Shown one piece after another: positions 9,186 to 18,465 of a DNA stretch of 64,000 bases (position 1 is the first letter of the stretch; each line of letters opens with the position of its first letter). The notes beneath the pieces are model-generated. The model was not told the origin of the DNA and did not search any database. It worked only from the letters and a program-made list of their open reading frames with translations. The translations under genes and the position numbers were made by a program. The DNA is from Treponema maltophilum ATCC 51939 (lineage in GTDB: Bacteria; Spirochaetota; Spirochaetia; Treponematales; Treponemataceae), in NCBI RefSeq assembly GCF_000413055.1, contig NZ_KE332518.1, forward strand, positions 469,032 through 533,031, in the 5' to 3' direction.

Positions 9186-10478
9186 ATGGGAAAACGAAAA
9201 GGCTCCTTTTTTCGAATTCAAAAAAAGAAACCTCGCAATGCTTCCGTCAGTGCACTTATTACCGCCTGCGAACGGCAGCTTTCCGCCTCCAAACAACTGC
9301 TTGAAATTGCCAAGCGTCTGTATTCCATTTTTGATTTTCAAGCCCTTATAGAAACATTGCTGTATATCTGTATGTACCAAATGCACGTTTCGGGTGCGGC
9401 TGTCTACATTCACAAAAGTTTTCATTCCGATTTTTTCGTGCTCGAAGAAGGCTACAATGCGCTGTGCCTCGACGAACCCGTGTTTTATTCGATTCCGGCA
9501 TCACATCCGCTTATCGATTATCTTGCCAAAACTGACCGGCCGCATACGGTCGGTGAATTGTCGGCGTTGTTTGAAGGCAGCGAGCCCGTACAGCAATTCG
9601 GCGCATTAAAAACTTCCTTAATCGTTCCCATACGACAGCGCACGACTTTAAACGGCATTTTGCTTTTGGGCGAACGGGTCGGGCAGGGTATGTGCCCTCT
9701 GTATGATACGGCCGAAAAAGAACACATCATGGCCATCGCTTCCTTTGCGGCGAATGCAATCAACATCGTAACGCTGATCGAAATGTCGACGATCGACGTT
9801 ATGACGCATTTGAAATTAAAGCATTATTTTTGTACGGTTTTAACCGATAAACTTGAATTTTCCGCGGTGGAGCGTTTACCGCTGTGCCTTTTGATGATCG
9901 ATATCGATTATTTTAAAAACGTCAACGATACATACGGGCACATATACGGCGACTCGATACTGCAGCAGGTTTCGAAAATCATCTTTGAAGCGATCCGCGG
10001 TCAGGATATGGCCGGCCGCTACGGCGGAGATGAGTTTATCGTCATGCTGTACGATACCGATAAAAACGCCGCGTTTTTGGTTGCCGAGCGCATACGGCGC
10101 GCCGTCGAAGAGCATTGTTTCGAATGTCGGGGTATACGGACAATGCTTACCGTTTCGGCCGGGCTTTCGGTGTTTGTTCCCGGAACGACCGGAACTACGG
10201 TCAGAGATTTAATCGATCAAGCCGACCGGGCTCTGTATGAATCGAAACGGCGCGGGAAAAACAGGATTTCGGTTTTTACGCCCCGGCCTTCGGAAAGCAA
10301 CGTCGATACCGTTTCGGAAAAAGCGCTGCTGTACCGTACCGTGCCGTGCCGGATTTTAAGCTGGAGATCCCCGTTTAAGGTTTGCATAAATCCGTATATC
10401 GTGCTATTGTGTATCTATGCCGTTGATCAGCAATCCGGCCGAAGCCGCCGGGGGAAAAGTTTTTTTGTTTTCCGATAA
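9186..10478 (+). CDS. GAF-GGDEF diguanylate cyclase
   Basis: A 430-residue protein expected to make cyclic-di-GMP from two GTP. Residues ~40-200 look like a GAF-type sensory domain (SLIVPIRQRTTLNGILLLGE). The GGDEF domain is at ~215-375 with intact active site GRYGGDEF and an inhibitory RxxD site (RGQD) just before it. No membrane helix is seen, so it is cytosolic. The ATG follows the previous stop codon directly with no ribosome site, so it is probably expressed by read-on translation. The GGDEF domain ends near RRGKNRISVF (nt ~10280), yet the frame continues ~65 residues without domain character and overlaps nudC by 62 bp; that tail contains the nudC promoter, suggesting loss of an earlier stop codon. 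The partly HD-GYP-like gene at the window start would be the opposing activity if functional. Confidence 0.88.
   Translation: MGKRKGSFFRIQKKKPRNASVSALITACERQLSASKQLLEIAKRLYSIFDFQALIETLLYICMYQMHVSGAAVYIHKSFHSDFFVLEEGYNALCLDEPVFYSIPASHPLIDYLAKTDRPHTVGELSALFEGSEPVQQFGALKTSLIVPIRQRTTLNGILLLGERVGQGMCPLYDTAEKEHIMAIASFAANAINIVTLIEMSTIDVMTHLKLKHYFCTVLTDKLEFSAVERLPLCLLMIDIDYFKNVNDTYGHIYGDSILQQVSKIIFEAIRGQDMAGRYGGDEFIVMLYDTDKNAAFLVAERIRRAVEEHCFECRGIRTMLTVSAGLSVFVPGTTGTTVRDLIDQADRALYESKRRGKNRISVFTPRPSESNVDTVSEKALLYRTVPCRILSWRSPFKVCINPYIVLLCIYAVDQQSGRSRRGKSFFVFR
10382..10410 (+). promoter_or_regulatory. Promoter of nudC inside the GGDEF gene, leaderless geometry
   Basis: -35 TTGCAT (10382-10387), 17-bp spacer, extended -10 TGC-TATTGT (10405-10410), 6 nt, then ATG at 10417. 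No Shine-Dalgarno sequence precedes the ATG. Confidence 0.55.
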
Positions 10479-11214
10479 TAAACTGCTTGTGTATGCCGAC
10501 AATGTTGCCGTTTTGCCCGACACCGAAGTACTCAAACACTTTTTGCGCCATCATTGCATCTCGGATTGGCTGTACGATTCCGATTACGATTATACGGCCG
10601 CCCGGCTCGAAAAAGATTCTCCCGTAAGCGACCGATTTTGTTGGCTGCCTTTACGCAGCGTTTTTGCCGCCGAATACGATTTTGCCTTTTCGGCGTCCCG
10701 CGCAACGGCTTTGCTCAACTGGAAAGCGAAAACCCGCTTTTGTTCGTATTGCGGCAATGCGATGAAAGACGCCGAAGACGAAACCGCCCGCGTGTGCGTT
10801 CAGTGCGCGCATCGCGTGTACCCGTCCCTTTCGCCTGCAATAATCGTGCAAGTGTGCAAGGGCGATAAACTGCTTTTGGCTAAACACAGCCGACGCAATA
10901 CCGACATTTATACTTGTCTTGCAGGCTACGTTGAAGCCGGCGAAAACCTTGAAGACTGCGTGCGCCGCGAAGTGTTTGAAGAAACGGGCATAGAACTTGC
11001 CGAACTCCGCTATGTCGCAAGCCAAAGCTGGCCCTTTCCCGATCAGCTCATGGCCGGCTTCCGCGCCGAATGGAAAAGCGGCGACATACAAATTCAAAAA
11101 AACGAAATAAGCGATGCCCGCTGGTTCGACAAAAATAACCTGCCGGAAATTCCCAAGCCCGGCTCCCTTGCCTACAAGTTGATTACCGGTGTTCTGGATG
11201 AATCGAGGCGCTGA
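10417..11214 (+). CDS. nudC: NADH pyrophosphatase / NAD-capped RNA hydrolase NudC
   Basis: A 265-residue Nudix hydrolase that splits NADH (and the NAD cap of RNA in characterised homologues) to NMNH plus AMP. A zinc ribbon is formed by C109, C112, C127 and C130 (CSYCGN... CVQCAHR). The Nudix box spans 170-192 (GYVEAGENLEDC then RREVFEETGI). The NudC family tag SQ-P-W-P-F-P-x-S appears as SQSWPFPDQ at 202-210, with Ser for Pro in the third position. Length matches the family. Translation is predicted to be leaderless from an extended -10 promoter. Its last 32 bp overlap the convergent lysA gene. Confidence 0.93.
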   Translation: MPLISNPAEAAGGKVFLFSDNKLLVYADNVAVLPDTEVLKHFLRHHCISDWLYDSDYDYTAARLEKDSPVSDRFCWLPLRSVFAAEYDFAFSASRATALLNWKAKTRFCSYCGNAMKDAEDETARVCVQCAHRVYPSLSPAIIVQVCKGDKLLLAKHSRRNTDIYTCLAGYVEAGENLEDCVRREVFEETGIELAELRYVASQSWPFPDQLMAGFRAEWKSGDIQIQKNEISDARWFDKNNLPEIPKPGSLAYKLITGVLDESRR

Positions 11215-12481
11215 ATGAATCGAGTGCGTTAAAGTCGAGCGTCGCAAAATAATCGTCGATCGTTTCCTTTCGGCGGATTTGTATAACCGAGCCGTCCGGC
11301 CGCAAAAGCAGTTCCCCGCAGCGCAGTTTGCCGTTGTAGTTAAAGCCCATTGCTCTTCCGTGCGCCCCGGCATCGAAAATAATCAGCGTATCGCCGACTT
11401 TTATTTCGGGCATTGCCCGCTGCACGGCGAATTTATCGCAGTTTTCGCACAAAGAACCGACGATATCGTAGACGCGGTCGGCCTGTGCCTTTTCTTTTCC
11501 GGACACCTGTACTTCGTGGTAGGCGCCGTACATGCCCGGCCGCATAAGGTCGGCCATGCACGCGTCCGTTCCGATGTAGTCGCGGTAAATATGCTTTTCG
11601 TGGATCGCCTTTGTAATAAGATAGCCGTACGGGCCGGTGATCACGCGCGCGCATTCCATATACAGCCGGATTTCTTTGCCCGCAAACAGGGGATTTTCTT
11701 TAATGCGCGATTCGTACGCGCTTTTAATGCCCTGCGCAATAATTTCGTAATCGACGGCTTTTTGCTCTTTTTTGTACGGAATACCCATACCGCCGCCGAT
11801 GTTGATAAACTCCATATCGATGCCGAGCGTCTGTTTTAATTCGACGCATAGATCGTAGAGCATACGTCCCGTTTCGACAAAATATTCGTTGGAAAGCTCG
11901 TTCGAGGCAATCATCGTATGAAGACCGAAGCGTTTTGCGCCCAAATCGGCCGCTTTTTTATACGCGTCGAAAAGCTGTGCTTTTGTCAGGCCGTATTTCG
12001 CTTCTTCGGGCTTTCCGATAATCGCGTTCCCCTCGCGTAAGGGGCCGGGATTGTAGCGGAAACTGATAAGTTCCGGAAAGGTTTTTAGCGCGCCGTGCAA
12101 ATAGTCGATGTGGGTAATGTCGTCGAGGTTGATGATTGCGCCCTGTTTGTACGCATATTCGTATTCCGCGGCGGGCGTTTGGTTGCTTGTAAACATAATG
12201 CGCTCGCCCGAAATACCCGAGCGCTCGCTTAACATAAGTTCGGCAAGGCTCGAACAATCCGTGCCGAAACCTTCGTCGGCAAGGATCTTAAGAATAAAGG
12301 GATTCGGAAGGCCTTTTACGGCAAAAAATTCCGTAAAGCCGGGCAGTATTCCGAACGCTTTTTTTAAGCGCCGCGCGTTTTCGCGGATTCCTCTTTCATC
12401 GTACAGATAAAACGGAGTGGGAAAGCGCGAAGTCAATTCGTCGAGCTTTTTTTTATCGAGCGGGAAATATTTTTCTGCCAT
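11183..12481 (-). CDS. lysA: Diaminopimelate decarboxylase family enzyme
   Basis: A 432-residue fold-type III PLP decarboxylase. The PLP lysine is K56 in FFAVKGLPNP. GLHTMIASNE, FINIGGGMGIPY and the late catalytic region with GSLCENCDKFA and DAGAHGRAMGFNYNG follow the DapDC/OrnDC order. It should decarboxylate meso-diaminopimelate to lysine, as supported by asd and dapA directly upstream in the same orientation. It is somewhat divergent from typical LysA, so a related substrate remains possible. A ribosome site GAGGT precedes the ATG. The stop lies inside the nudC 3' end (convergent overlap). Confidence 0.85.
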   Translation of the reverse strand: MAEKYFPLDKKKLDELTSRFPTPFYLYDERGIRENARRLKKAFGILPGFTEFFAVKGLPNPFILKILADEGFGTDCSSLAELMLSERSGISGERIMFTSNQTPAAEYEYAYKQGAIINLDDITHIDYLHGALKTFPELISFRYNPGPLREGNAIIGKPEEAKYGLTKAQLFDAYKKAADLGAKRFGLHTMIASNELSNEYFVETGRMLYDLCVELKQTLGIDMEFINIGGGMGIPYKKEQKAVDYEIIAQGIKSAYESRIKENPLFAGKEIRLYMECARVITGPYGYLITKAIHEKHIYRDYIGTDACMADLMRPGMYGAYHEVQVSGKEKAQADRVYDIVGSLCENCDKFAVQRAMPEIKVGDTLIIFDAGAHGRAMGFNYNGKLRCGELLLRPDGSVIQIRRKETIDDYFATLDFNALDSFSASIHPEHR

Positions 12482-12517
12482 AGAATACCTCGCGTGCGTG
12501 TACCGGTTGTGCGGCGG

Positions 12518-13612
12518 TTAATCAAAAAAGCCTTTTGCGTACAGTAATTCCGCGTTCAATATGCCGCCGAGGGCCGCTCCGCGTTTTGTGTTGTGGCTGA
12601 GGGCGACAAAGCGGATGTCGAAGACGGGGCATTCGCGCAGCCTGCCGACGGTAACCGCCATACCCTTGTCCGTGTCGCGGTCGCGTGCCGGCTGGGGTCT
12701 GTTCGTTTCGTGCCGTACGCGGATCGGCTGAACCGGGGCGGAAGGAAGCTTCAATTCCTGCGGCACGGAGCGGAAAGAAGTCCATACGCTTTCGATGCGT
12801 TCGAGCGAAGGTTTGTCTTTTTGGGGAAGGTCGAATTCCAAACTGACGCATGCGGTGTGTCCGTCTATAACCGGCACGCGGTTGCAGTGCGCCGCTACGA
12901 CGGGGGCGGCGGCATTTTCGATTTTGCCGTTCCGTACCGTTCCCAAAATCTTTAAACACTCTTTTTCGGTTTTTTCTTCTTCGCCGCCGATGTACGGCAC
13001 AATGTTGTCGATCATGTCGAAAGAAGGCACGCCCGGATAACCGGCGCCGCTTACCGCTTGCAGCGTTGTAACGATCATGCGCTTAACCGGATAACCGGCC
13101 TTTATAAGCGCGAAAATCGGCGCCATATACGATTGCAGCGAACAGTTCGGTTTGACGGCGATAAAGCCCTTGTTCCATCCGTGCCGCTTTTTTTGCGCGG
13201 CGATAATATCCGTGTGTTCGGGGTTTATTTCGGGAATGAGCATCGGAACGTCTTCGGTCCAGCGGTTCGCGCTTGCGTTCGATACAACGGGAATATCGGA
13301 GGACGCATATTCTTCTTCAAGTTTTTTGATGGCGTCCTTATCCATTTCGAGTGCGCTGAACACAAAACGGCATTTCCCCTTTGCCGCGCTCACATCGGAA
13401 GCATCCTGAACGACAAGCTTTTTTACGCCTTCGGGAATATCGCTGCCGATAAGCCAGCGGCCTTCAACCGCCTGTTCATAGGTTTTGCCTGCCGAGCGGC
13501 TGCTTGCCGCCGTATAGACAACTTCAAAATACGGATGATTTGCCAATAAATAAATATAGCGCTGGCCGACCATTCCGGTTGCGCCGAGTACGCCTACGGG
13601 TATTTTTTTCAT
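12518..13612 (-). CDS. asd: Aspartate-semialdehyde dehydrogenase
   Basis: A 364-residue NADP-dependent enzyme converting aspartyl-phosphate to aspartate semialdehyde, the branch point of lysine/DAP, threonine and methionine synthesis. The N-terminal nucleotide-binding loop is GVLGATGMVGQRY. The catalytic Cys is C157 in KPNCSLQS, and a downstream AAHCNRVPVIDGH segment carries the acid/base His. The NCSLQ form and overall length match the archaeal/fungal-type ASADH group that many spirochaetes and archaea use, rather than the E. coli type. The ATG overlaps the dapA stop (TGATG), so translation is coupled. Confidence 0.93.
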   Translation of the reverse strand: MKKIPVGVLGATGMVGQRYIYLLANHPYFEVVYTAASSRSAGKTYEQAVEGRWLIGSDIPEGVKKLVVQDASDVSAAKGKCRFVFSALEMDKDAIKKLEEEYASSDIPVVSNASANRWTEDVPMLIPEINPEHTDIIAAQKKRHGWNKGFIAVKPNCSLQSYMAPIFALIKAGYPVKRMIVTTLQAVSGAGYPGVPSFDMIDNIVPYIGGEEEKTEKECLKILGTVRNGKIENAAAPVVAAHCNRVPVIDGHTACVSLEFDLPQKDKPSLERIESVWTSFRSVPQELKLPSAPVQPIRVRHETNRPQPARDRDTDKGMAVTVGRLRECPVFDIRFVALSHNTKRGAALGGILNAELLYAKGFFD

Positions 13613-14520
13613 CAGATATTACATTCCTTTATTGCGTTTTCTATTATTTTTTTTGCCGAATCGGTAACTTCGGTTAGGGGCAGTCTGAGTGCGCCCGAAC
13701 ACATGTTTTTGACTTTCATTGCGTATTTTATGGACGACGGATTGCCGTCTATAAAGGCCGCTTTAAAAAAGGGCAAAAGCCGATAGTGTATGTTGCGCGC
13801 TTTTTCCATGTCGCCGCCTAAGGCCGCATGAACCATGCGCACGATAGGCTCCGGCGCTACGTTCGATACAACCGATACGACCCCGTCGCCTCCGGCGGCA
13901 ATAAGCGGCAAGGTAAGCGCGTCGTCGCCCGACAACACGGAAAAATCCGGCTTTACGCGCGAAATCGACGCGATAACGTCCATCATTTGGGTTATGCTGC
14001 CCGACGCTTCTTTGACGCCGGCGATATTGGGAAGCTCGGCTATGCGCATAAGCAAGTCCGTACCGATGTTTTTTCCCGTGCGGCCGGCAATATTGTATAC
14101 GATAATCGGAATGCCCACTTTGCTGAGCGCTTCGAAGTGCAAAAAGATACCTTCGTCCGACGGCTTATTGTAATAAGGCGTTACGGCCAATGCGTAATCG
14201 GCGCCGCGTTTTTTTGCGCGCTCGGTGTAGTAAACGGCGTCGCGCGTGTTGTTGCTGCCGGTTCCCAAAATAACGGGAACATAGCCGCCGTTTTCTTTTT
14301 TGAAATTCGCCGTTTCTTCGATCGCAATATCGATGAGCCGCTCTTCTTCGTCGTGCTCGCGCAGCGTCGGCGTTTCTCCCGTCGTACCCAGCGGCACCAG
14401 GCCGTCTATGCCTTTTTTGAGCTGAAACCGAATAAGAGAACGGAATCCTTCGTAGTCGACCGACCCGTCGGCAAACATGGGAGTAATGAGCGCCGTAAAA
14501 GCGCCGCGTAATTTAGCCAT
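13612..14520 (-). CDS. dapA: 4-hydroxy-tetrahydrodipicolinate synthase
   Basis: A 302-residue class I aldolase condensing pyruvate with aspartate semialdehyde. The Schiff-base lysine is K170 (AGVKEASG), the proton-relay Tyr is Y142 with R147 (VYNIAGRTG), and GTTGETPTL at ~45-53 binds pyruvate. The ribosome site AAAGGAGG lies 7 nt before the ATG. It is first gene of the dapA-asd-lysA cluster, which supplies DAP/lysine; no other DAP-pathway gene lies in this window. Confidence 0.95.
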   Translation of the reverse strand: MAKLRGAFTALITPMFADGSVDYEGFRSLIRFQLKKGIDGLVPLGTTGETPTLREHDEEERLIDIAIEETANFKKENGGYVPVILGTGSNNTRDAVYYTERAKKRGADYALAVTPYYNKPSDEGIFLHFEALSKVGIPIIVYNIAGRTGKNIGTDLLMRIAELPNIAGVKEASGSITQMMDVIASISRVKPDFSVLSGDDALTLPLIAAGGDGVVSVVSNVAPEPIVRMVHAALGGDMEKARNIHYRLLPFFKAAFIDGNPSSIKYAMKVKNMCSGALRLPLTEVTDSAKKIIENAIKECNI

Positions 14521-14603
14521 GCCGCAGCCTCCTTTTTATGCGGATTATTGCACTTTTAAAAGAAAATTGCAAGTTGATTAAAAGACCGAGCTCCTCTTAA
14601 CCT

Positions 14604-14632
14604 TTGCACTTCCTCTTTATTTATGTTATACT
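14604..14632 (+). promoter_or_regulatory. Promoter of parE, leaderless geometry
   Basis: -35 TTGCAC (14604-14609), 17-bp spacer, -10 TATACT (14627-14632), then 7 nt to the ATG at 14640. There is no ribosome binding site. A TTG at 14604 in frame would give a longer protein but it is the -35 box itself and has no ribosome site, so it is rejected as start. Confidence 0.65.
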
Positions 14633-14639
14633 TTTAAAC

Positions 14640-16472
14640 ATGGGTGAAAAACAAACGAAAAAACCGAATCCCGTATACGACGAATCGAAGATAAAAACGC
14701 TCAGTTCGCTCGAACACATTCGGCTGCGGACCGGTATGTATATCGGGCGCTTGGGCGACGGTACGAACCAAAACGATGGTATTTATATCTTGCTCAAAGA
14801 AGTGATCGACAACGCGGTCGACGAATTTATTATGGGCAACGGTAAGAGAATCGATGTCGAAATAAAAGACAACCGCGTAAAGGTACGCGATTACGGGCGC
14901 GGTATTCCGCAGGGGAAGCTCGTGGACTGCGTGTCGGTTATCAACACCGGCGCAAAATACAACAGCGAAGTGTTCCAGTTTTCGGTGGGATTGAACGGTG
15001 TCGGCACGAAGGCCGTCAACGCGCTTTCGTCTTACTTTAGAGTTGTGTCCGTGCGCGAAGGCAAGGCCGCCGAAGCGATCTTCGAGCGAGGAAAACTGAT
15101 TTCAAACAAAACCGCCAAAATCAAAGAAGGCACAAAAGACGGCACCTATGTGGAATTCGTTCCCGATACCGAAATCTTCGGCCAATACGCGTTCAACATG
15201 GAATTCGTCGAGCGGCGTTTGTGGAATTACGCGTATTTGAACGCGGGTCTTACCCTTGTGTGCAACGGCGCAAAATACGTGAGCGAAAAGGGACTCTTGG
15301 ATTTGCTCAGCAGCGAGCTCGAAGGTGAAAGTTTGTATCCGGTCGGATACTACAAAGGTAAACAAATCGAATTTTCGTTTACCCACTCAAACGCATACGG
15401 TGAAAATTCTTTTTCGTTTGTAAACGGCCAATTTACATCGGACGGCGGTACGCACTTGTCGGCCTTTAAAGAAGGCTTTTTAAAAGGCGTAAACGAATTT
15501 TACCGCAAAAATTACAAAAGCGAAGACGTGCGCGAAGGAATGGCCGCAGCCGTTGCGGTAAAAATTCAGGATCCGATATTCGAAAGTCAAACGAAAAACA
15601 AACTCGGCAACACCGACGTAAAGGGCTGGATTGTCGCCGAAACCAAGTCCGCCGTTGACGATTGGCTGCACCGCAATCCCGAAGCGGCCAAGGCGCTTGA
15701 ACTTAAAATTACGGCGAACGAAAAGCTGCGTACCGAGCTGAACACGGTAAAAAAAGAAGCCAAAGAAGCGGCAAAAAAAATCGCTTTGAAAATCCCGAAG
15801 CTGAAAGACTGCAAATATCATACCGAAGACGGCACCAAGGGCGAAAATACGATGATTTTTTTAACCGAAGGCGATTCGGCTTCCGGGTCGATGGTTGGCT
15901 GCCGCGATGCGATGACGCAGGCTTTGTTCAGTTTGCGCGGCAAACCCGAAAACATGTACGGCCGAAAGCGCACCGATATTTATAAAAACGCCGAATTGTA
16001 CAATTTGATGATGGCGCTCGGAATCGAAAACGATATCGACGGTTTGCGCTACAATAAGATTATTATCGCAACCGATGCCGACAACGACGGCTTCCACATC
16101 CGCAATTTGCTGCTTACCTTTTTTTTGGGCTACTTCGAAGAGCTGGTAACCGGCGGCCGTGTTTTTATTTTGGAAACGCCGCTGTTCCGCGTGCGCAATA
16201 AAAAAGAAACCCGCTATTGCTACAGCGAAGCCGAGCGCGACGAAGCTCTTGCCGATTTGGGAACTTCTTCCGACGTAACGCGCTTTAAAGGTTTGGGTGA
16301 AATAAGCCCGACCGAATTCGGCCGGTTTATCGGCGACGATATGCGTCTGGTACCGGTTGAAGTGCAGTCGCTTAAAAACGTTCCCAAACTGCTGGAATTT
16401 TACATGGGCAAAAATACTCCGCAGCGCCGCGATTTTATTGTGCATAATTTGCTCGAGCAAATAGACGCATAA
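14640..16472 (+). CDS. parE: DNA topoisomerase IV subunit B (ParE/GyrB type)
   Basis: A 610-residue GHKL ATPase and TOPRIM subunit. The N-terminus has the GyrB/ParE entry (HIRLRTGMYIGRLGDG), Bergerat fold motifs (EVIDNAVDEF, RDYGRGIP, GLNGVGTKAVNALS) and K-loop region QTKNKLGN. The TOPRIM domain has LTEGDSASGSM and ATDADNDGFHIRNLLL. It is ~610 aa and paired with a 644-aa A subunit lacking a long beta-pinwheel tail, so topoisomerase IV is preferred to gyrase. It decatenates daughter chromosomes. The start is placed at 14640 because the family N-terminus begins there and the promoter leaves no room for a leader. Confidence 0.92.
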   Translation: MGEKQTKKPNPVYDESKIKTLSSLEHIRLRTGMYIGRLGDGTNQNDGIYILLKEVIDNAVDEFIMGNGKRIDVEIKDNRVKVRDYGRGIPQGKLVDCVSVINTGAKYNSEVFQFSVGLNGVGTKAVNALSSYFRVVSVREGKAAEAIFERGKLISNKTAKIKEGTKDGTYVEFVPDTEIFGQYAFNMEFVERRLWNYAYLNAGLTLVCNGAKYVSEKGLLDLLSSELEGESLYPVGYYKGKQIEFSFTHSNAYGENSFSFVNGQFTSDGGTHLSAFKEGFLKGVNEFYRKNYKSEDVREGMAAAVAVKIQDPIFESQTKNKLGNTDVKGWIVAETKSAVDDWLHRNPEAAKALELKITANEKLRTELNTVKKEAKEAAKKIALKIPKLKDCKYHTEDGTKGENTMIFLTEGDSASGSMVGCRDAMTQALFSLRGKPENMYGRKRTDIYKNAELYNLMMALGIENDIDGLRYNKIIIATDADNDGFHIRNLLLTFFLGYFEELVTGGRVFILETPLFRVRNKKETRYCYSEAERDEALADLGTSSDVTRFKGLGEISPTEFGRFIGDDMRLVPVEVQSLKNVPKLLEFYMGKNTPQRRDFIVHNLLEQIDA

Positions 16473-16490
16473 GGATAAAAAAGGACTGTT

Positions 16491-18425
16491 ATGGCATACG
16501 TTAAAAATCTGTTCGATAAAAACTTTCTCGAATATGCAAGCTATGTTATCCGCGACCGCGCCATCCCCGATTTGGAAGACGGTTTAAAACCCGTTCAGCG
16601 GCGCGTGCTGCATACGCTTTTCGAATTGGACGACGGAAAATTCCACAAAGTTGCAAACGTCGTAGGGCAGTGCATGAAGTACCACCCGCACGGAGACGCT
16701 TCCATTTACGGGGCGCTCGTCGTGCTTGCCAATAAAGATTTATTTATAGATAAACAGGGGAACTTCGGCAATATTTACACCGGCGACGGACCCTCGGCTG
16801 CGCGCTACATTGAGTGCCGCTGCACGCAGATCGGAAAAGACATTTTATACAATCCGGCTATTTCGAACTACGTTCCCTCTTACGACGGACGCGGAAAAGA
16901 GCCTGTCGCGTTCCGCGCAAAACTTCCGCTCGCCCTTATTTTGGGTGCGGAAGGAATCGCCGTCGGTATGTCCACGCGCATTTTAAGCCACAATATCCGC
17001 GAAGTAATCGAAGCCGAAAAAGCCTGCCTTGCCGGAAAGCCCTTTAAGCTGTATCCGGATTTTCCGACCGGCGGCCTCATCGACGTGTCCGATTATCAGG
17101 ACGGATTGGGAAAAATCGTAACGCGCGCAAAGCTCGACACAAGCGATCCCAAGCGCATTGTAATTACCGAACTTCCCGCCGGCAGCAATACCGAAACGCT
17201 TATGCAGTCCATCGAAGCGGCGGCAAAAAGCGGCAAGGTAAAAATCGCATCGATTAACGATTTTACGACCGACAAGGTGGAAATCGAAATCCGGTTGCAG
17301 CGCGGCGTGTATTCGGAAGAAGTGGTGGATGCGCTGTTTGCCTTTACCGACTGCGAACAATCCGTATCCTGCAATCTGCTCGTTATAAAAGACAATATGC
17401 CGCAGGTTATGAGCGCAACCGATGTTATAAAACATCACGCAAAGCAGCTCCTCGGCATTTTAAAAGACGAGTTGGAATTGGAAAAGGCGAACTTAACCGA
17501 CCGGCTGCATTTGCGCACGCTTGAGCGCATCTTTATCGAAGAGCGCATTTACAAAAAAATCGAACAAATGAAAACCGCCGAAACCGTCGTAAAAGCCGTT
17601 ATCGAAGGTTTTAAACCCTTTGCCGCCGAACTTGTCCGGCCGGTAACCGAAGAGGACGTCGAAACCTTATTGAAAATTCCCATCCGGCGCATATCGCTGT
17701 ACGATATAAACAAAAACCGCAAGGAAGTTGAAGAAATAAACGCGCGCCTTAAAGAAATTGCCAAACTTTTGAAAAATCTTACCGCCTATGCGCTCAGCTG
17801 GCTCGACGGTATTTTGGCAAAGCTCGACGAAGAAAAAACAAAGCGCAAAACGCAGATAACCGGTTTCAGCCAAGTGGACGTGCGCGAAGTGGTAAAAAAG
17901 GACATGGCGCTGCGCTACGATTCCAAAACCGGTTATGTGGGTACCGCCGTCGCTACGGGCACCGAATTGTTTAAAGTGTCGCCGTACGACCGCATTGTCG
18001 TATTACGTAAAAGCGGTATTTACACCGTCTGCGATGTGCCCGAAAAATTATTTGTAGACAAGGGCATGTGGTACTGCGGCTCGGCGGATAAGGACGAATT
18101 GTCGAAAGTTTTGTTTACACTTATTTTCCGCGACCCGAAGACGAAATTCTGTTTTATAAAGCGCTGCCGAATCGGTCAATTCATATTGAATCGCGATTAT
18201 TTTATTGTGAGCGAAGGCATGGAATTGCTGCATGTGGATACGCGCAAAAAATTCGAGTTTACGCTTAAATATACCCACAAGCCGCGCGTCAAAATTCTTG
18301 AAGAAAACTTCAACGCGGGCGATTACGAAGAAAAAGGTTTAAAATCGATCGGCGTGCGCCTTGCTTCGCGCGAAACGGAAAAGGTCGTCGTTGCGAAAAA
18401 GAACGCGCACGGCGCGGATGTATAA
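16491..18425 (+). CDS. parC: DNA topoisomerase IV subunit A (ParC/GyrA type)
   Basis: A 644-residue type IIA topoisomerase breakage-reunion subunit. The catalytic tyrosine is Y106 (AARYIECR). The quinolone-resistance-determining region reads HPHGDASIYGALVVLA (residues 65-80). A coiled-coil segment lies at ~320-430, and a short C-terminal part follows instead of the ~300-residue GyrA pinwheel. A ribosome site (AAAGGAC) lies 5 nt before the ATG, 18 bp after parE, so both are one operon. Confidence 0.93.
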   Translation: MAYVKNLFDKNFLEYASYVIRDRAIPDLEDGLKPVQRRVLHTLFELDDGKFHKVANVVGQCMKYHPHGDASIYGALVVLANKDLFIDKQGNFGNIYTGDGPSAARYIECRCTQIGKDILYNPAISNYVPSYDGRGKEPVAFRAKLPLALILGAEGIAVGMSTRILSHNIREVIEAEKACLAGKPFKLYPDFPTGGLIDVSDYQDGLGKIVTRAKLDTSDPKRIVITELPAGSNTETLMQSIEAAAKSGKVKIASINDFTTDKVEIEIRLQRGVYSEEVVDALFAFTDCEQSVSCNLLVIKDNMPQVMSATDVIKHHAKQLLGILKDELELEKANLTDRLHLRTLERIFIEERIYKKIEQMKTAETVVKAVIEGFKPFAAELVRPVTEEDVETLLKIPIRRISLYDINKNRKEVEEINARLKEIAKLLKNLTAYALSWLDGILAKLDEEKTKRKTQITGFSQVDVREVVKKDMALRYDSKTGYVGTAVATGTELFKVSPYDRIVVLRKSGIYTVCDVPEKLFVDKGMWYCGSADKDELSKVLFTLIFRDPKTKFCFIKRCRIGQFILNRDYFIVSEGMELLHVDTRKKFEFTLKYTHKPRVKILEENFNAGDYEEKGLKSIGVRLASRETEKVVVAKKNAHGADV

Positions 18426-18465
18426 TGCGTCGAAGTGCAGTCGATAAAAAATAAAAGGGGGAAGC

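Noticed and set aside
13058..14511. Long plus-strand frames opposite asd and dapA
   Set aside because: The minus-strand frames carry all catalytic motifs of asd and dapA; the opposite frames have none.
14604..14639. TTG start for parE giving a longer N-terminus
   Set aside because: These codons are the -35 to -10 promoter region; the family N-terminus begins at 14640.
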